From NCBI RefSeq assembly GCF_001591665.1, contig NZ_BCVI01000018.1, positions 62,001 to 126,000 on the forward strand: 64,000 nt of DNA, given 5' to 3'. The position numbers and the translations under genes were made by a program. The stretch comes from Neobacillus soli NBRC 102451. GTDB taxonomy: Bacteria; Bacillota; Bacilli; Bacillales; Cytobacillaceae. The notes beneath the pieces were generated by a model that saw only the letters and a list, made by a program, of their open reading frames with translations, ran no database searches and was not told the origin of the DNA. Of this stretch, positions 61,712 to 64,000 are shown one piece after another; positions within the stretch are counted from its first letter, which is position 1, and every line of letters begins with the position of its first letter.

Positions 61712-62476
61712 TTAATTTTTTGGCCCGCCGGCAACATAGATGACTTGACCATTAACGAATGATGATTTTTCATCTGCAAAGAAGGCAACTGCATTGGCGA
61801 TATCTGCCGGCTTCCCGCTTCTGCCAACTGGTATATGTGCTACACTAGCCTGAATTAATTGCTCAAAGGGAATTCCAATTCTAGCCGCCGTTTCCTTGGT
61901 CATTTCTGTTTCAATAAACCCAGGTGCAACAGAGTTAGCCGTAATCCCGTATCTTCCTAGCTCAATCGCCAGCGTTTTTGTGAAGCCCTGTAAGCCTGCT
62001 TTTGCAGCAGCATAGTTTGCCTGGCCGCGATTCCCGAGCGCCGACGTCGAGGAGATGTTGATGATTCGCCCGTATTTATTTTCAACCATATATTTTTGGG
62101 CAGCACGGGCGGCATTAAATGATCCTTTCAAGTGGACATCCATGACCATTTGCCAATCGGAATCACTCATTTTGAATAACAGATTATCGCGGATGACCCC
62201 TGCATTATTGACAAGAATATCAACAGAGCCAAATGTCTCGACCACTTCTTTAACGGCACTTTCCACCTGCTCGGCATCAACAACGTTTGTCACTTTCGAA
62301 TAAACGTCGTAACCCTTTTCTTTTAATTCGCTCGTTGTTTCGGTTAACGCATCTTCGTTTAAATCGATGAAGGCCACCTTTGCTCCTTCCTCGGCAAAAA
62401 GCTCAACAATCCCTTTTCCGATTCCGCGGCTTCCGCCTGTAACAAATGCAACTTTCCCTGCAAATCTGCCCGCCAT
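61712..62476 (-). CDS. SDR oxidoreductase, FabG-like
   Basis: 254 residues from ATG 62476 (AGGAGGAATGATT before it). NAD(P) loop FVTGGSRGIGKGIV, NNAGVIRDNLLFKM, catalytic Ser INISSTSALG, YAAAKAGLQG (Tyr/Lys), VAPGFIETEMT. 3-oxoacyl reductase or 3-hydroxyacyl dehydrogenase role in the acyl-CoA operon. Intact. Confidence 0.93.
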   Translation of the reverse strand: MAGRFAGKVAFVTGGSRGIGKGIVELFAEEGAKVAFIDLNEDALTETTSELKEKGYDVYSKVTNVVDAEQVESAVKEVVETFGSVDILVNNAGVIRDNLLFKMSDSDWQMVMDVHLKGSFNAARAAQKYMVENKYGRIINISSTSALGNRGQANYAAAKAGLQGFTKTLAIELGRYGITANSVAPGFIETEMTKETAARIGIPFEQLIQASVAHIPVGRSGKPADIANAVAFFADEKSSFVNGQVIYVAGGPKN

Positions 62477-62514
62477 AATCATTCCTCCTGAAATAATATT
62501 GTTAATAGAAACGC

Positions 62515-63140
62515 TTACAATATCAGCCATTTTGCCGCCTCAATTTCGACAGCGGAGTCAGCAATCTGCCACTGGATTGCCTGTCTTTCCGCAATGGGTT
62601 TGCCAAAGGTAATCCGTTCTTGTGAATAATCAATCGCCATTTGCAATAAGCGTTCAGCAGAGCCAACTGCCCTTGCGCCAACAATCCACCTTGCAAAGCC
62701 AATCCATTCGAGACCAAGATTATAACCCTTGTGTAAGTCGCCGAGGATATTCTCCTCCGGAACACGAACATTATCAAATACTAAGCCCGCTGGACCCCAG
62801 TCACCCATCGTATGTATATACTCTGATTTCCAGCCCATTTCACGGTCGACAATAAAGCAGGTTACCCCTTCCCGTCCTTGTGTCGATTGGTGCAGGTCTT
62901 TATTTGTAATCGCAATCGCCATCACGAAATCTGCTTCGTTTCCGCCAGTAATAAATGTTTCCAGAAGCCAGCTTCCTTTGCCTTTGATTGCAGCTCTTTT
63001 AACTTCCCCTTAGAAAGACTTGGTTTTCCTTCTCGTTCGTTTCTGAGCACATCATTTTCAAGTGGAATGAGTTCTTTCTCTACAAATCTTCGAATTGTCT
63101 TTTGCACCATTTTTTGCTCATCGGTTAGACGCAAATGCAT
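62515..63140 (-). pseudogene. Acyl-CoA dehydrogenase gene with internal and C-terminal deletions
   Basis: N-terminal part from ATG 63140 (MHLRLTDEQKMVQKTIRRFV to KAKEAGFW) is followed after a frame change by TFITGGNEADFVMAIAITNK and then the middle domain (VFDNVRVPEENILG, YSQERITFGKPIAERQAIQW) to EIEAAKWLIL and a premature stop. Relative to the usual ~380 residues, about 90-100 residues after the N-terminal helices and about 120 C-terminal residues, including the second FAD/CoA region and catalytic part, are gone. Confidence 0.88.
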
Positions 63141-63218
63141 ACACAACTTCACTCCATTCTTATTCTTGAAATTAAGCCTTTTAGCTACTAAAAAATAATA
63201 TGCTAAACTTCCCAAACG

Positions 63219-63238
63219 CATACCTACCGGTTGGTATG
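63219..63238. promoter_or_regulatory. TetR-type operator palindrome upstream of the acyl-CoA operon
   Basis: CATACCTACCGGTTGGTATG: near-perfect 20-bp inverted repeat of the ATACCnACCGGTnGGTAT kind bound by many TetR regulators of acyl-CoA genes. It lies 79 bp before the acyl-CoA dehydrogenase start. No tetR gene is nearby. Confidence 0.75.
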
Positions 63239-63422
63239 TTACCTTTATTTTATTCCGAAATTTCAGACAATACAAGTTCTAATTAATATGAAACACATTC
63301 ACTTGCACGAATATGAAATAATTCACTTTGGTGATTATTTTCCGGTCATTTTACAAATGCTACTAGTGATATTCCTAAGAGAATATCTCGTTTCAAAGTA
63401 TCCTATGATGAGGTGATTTTTG

Positions 63423-63575
63423 ATGAGCTACAAAGATCATTTAGATCCGCAGTCAGAGCTTTTTCACTACAGAACGACGCGGCCAAAGCGTCAAAATTCA
63501 CAGGTGAATGGACAAACTCAAGTGACTCGAAACACAATCATCCTGAGGAGCAATGCCAAAGCACACCGTTGGTAA
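63423..63575 (+). CDS. Small hypothetical basic protein, 50 aa
   Basis: ATG follows GAGGTGATTTTTG. Sequence MSYKDHLDPQSELFHYRTTR onward is hydrophilic, with Arg/Lys/Asn/Gln and no hydrophobic segment, ending SNAKAHRW. A longer frame from GTG 63413 overlaps it but has the poorer start. A terminator follows at 63635. Not recognised. Confidence 0.55.
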   Translation: MSYKDHLDPQSELFHYRTTRPKRQNSQVNGQTQVTRNTIILRSNAKAHRW

Positions 63576-63634
63576 CTGCTATGGCAAAAGAAACGAATAA
63601 TGACATTCATAGAATTATGTTGTCATTAGAAGGA

Positions 63635-63682
63635 AAAGACCTTTCTCCGGCACCACTGTCGGGAAAAGGTCTTTCTTTTTTT
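63635..63682 (+). terminator. Terminator before the GNAT gene
   Basis: AAAGACCTTTCTCCGG ... TCGGGAAAAGGTCTTTC followed by seven T. Confidence 0.85.
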
Positions 63683-63766
63683 AAAATTGAGTTTACTTAT
63701 TATTGAAAATAAAGGTTTGACGCGATATCATAAAATCCAATTAGATTATATAAACAGGAGTGGAGC

Positions 63767-64000
63767 ATGAGCATGTTAGAAGATTTCAAGATAAGAGATG
63801 CCAATTTTAGTGATTTGCCGATAATTATTGACATCTATAATTCAACTATACCAAGCAGAATGGTTACTGCCGATTTAGAGCCCGTCTCAGTAGAAAGCCG
63901 TGAACAATGGTTTAACGAACACACCTCTGCTTTTAGACCATTATGGGTTGTAGAAAGTCAAGGCAGAATATGCGCATGGGTCAGCTTTCAATCATTTTAC
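63767..64000 (+). CDS. GNAT N-acetyltransferase, phosphinothricin acetyltransferase-like (3' part beyond window)
   Basis: First 78 codons visible. Starts [20 protein letters not shown], typical GNAT beginning; [20 protein letters not shown] and REQWF match the PAT subgroup. The acetyl-CoA loop is beyond the edge. ATG six bases after AGGAG. Confidence 0.88.
   Translation, partial: MSMLEDFKIRDANFSDLPIIIDIYNSTIPSRMVTADLEPVSVESREQWFNEHTSAFRPLWVVESQGRICAWVSFQSFY

Noticed and set aside
63413..63706. 97-codon plus-strand frame from GTG 63413
   Set aside because: The ribosome site better fits ATG 63423 in another frame, and the longer frame runs through the terminator stem.

Overview
The window looks like the chromosome of a low-GC, spore-forming Bacillaceae bacterium, closest in flavour to Bacillus or Neobacillus. 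The evidence is strong Shine-Dalgarno sites, classic intrinsic terminators, S-box and TPP riboswitches, a protein-glutamine gamma-glutamyltransferase (spore coat cross-linker), and close Bacillus subtilis counterparts for cysH-cysP-sat-cysC-sumT-sirB, cysJ, catDE, hutUIG, ppaC and csoR. The genus assignment is an inference. Most genes are on the minus strand.

Layout. 1-7330: assimilatory sulfate reduction operon read leftwards from a SAM-I riboswitch (a YezD-like small protein, cysH, cysP, sat, cysC, sumT, sirB, then cysJ running off the edge). 7486-8859: an ECF-like sigma factor gene followed by a ClpP gene. 8974-14447: a CitA/DcuS-type two-component system and a tctCBA tricarboxylate transporter. 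14805-22297: assorted single genes (MATE pump, pentapeptide-repeat protein, cold shock protein, MFS transporter, tgl). 22419-25939: a quinone/catechol detoxification locus (FMN reductase, LLM oxidoreductase, catE, catD) with a divergent HxlR/CatR-type regulator. 26055-32338: thiamine salvage operon under a TPP riboswitch (thiM, thiD, thiE, thiW, tenA, thiZ, thiX, thiY). 33173-37693: a probable spore-surface glycosylation group (GT4, HipA-like kinase, galU, protein-kinase-like gene). 38138-43800: hutU, hutI, hutG and an AraC-type response regulator with a degenerate receiver. 44018-56701: scattered metabolic, stress and regulatory genes (TerD, GIY-YIG protein, ATP-grasp, CsoR, CBS, small alarmone synthetase, TetR, Tag). 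57484-58010: an IS3-family remnant. 58069-63140: ppaC and a decaying acyl-CoA operon (thiolase stub, two MaoC-type genes, two SDRs, a doubly deleted acyl-CoA dehydrogenase).

The most unusual feature is repetitive DNA. Four tandem arrays lie inside minus-strand gene strings, between same-strand genes. They fall into two size classes: 52-bp units carrying an inverted repeat (1109-1324 and 60097-60574), and 21-bp units sharing the core TTTACTSGCGRAT (4703-5008 and 29317-29400). Separately, a dispersed element ending in GGTGCCTGACACC occurs at five loci, mostly just after genes. Several repeats supply the last codons and stop codon of the upstream gene (sirB, thiW, galU). I know of no described function for these elements. 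A second candidate system is the sigma factor-ClpP pair, in which the sigma factor ends in an ssrA-like -AA C-terminus.
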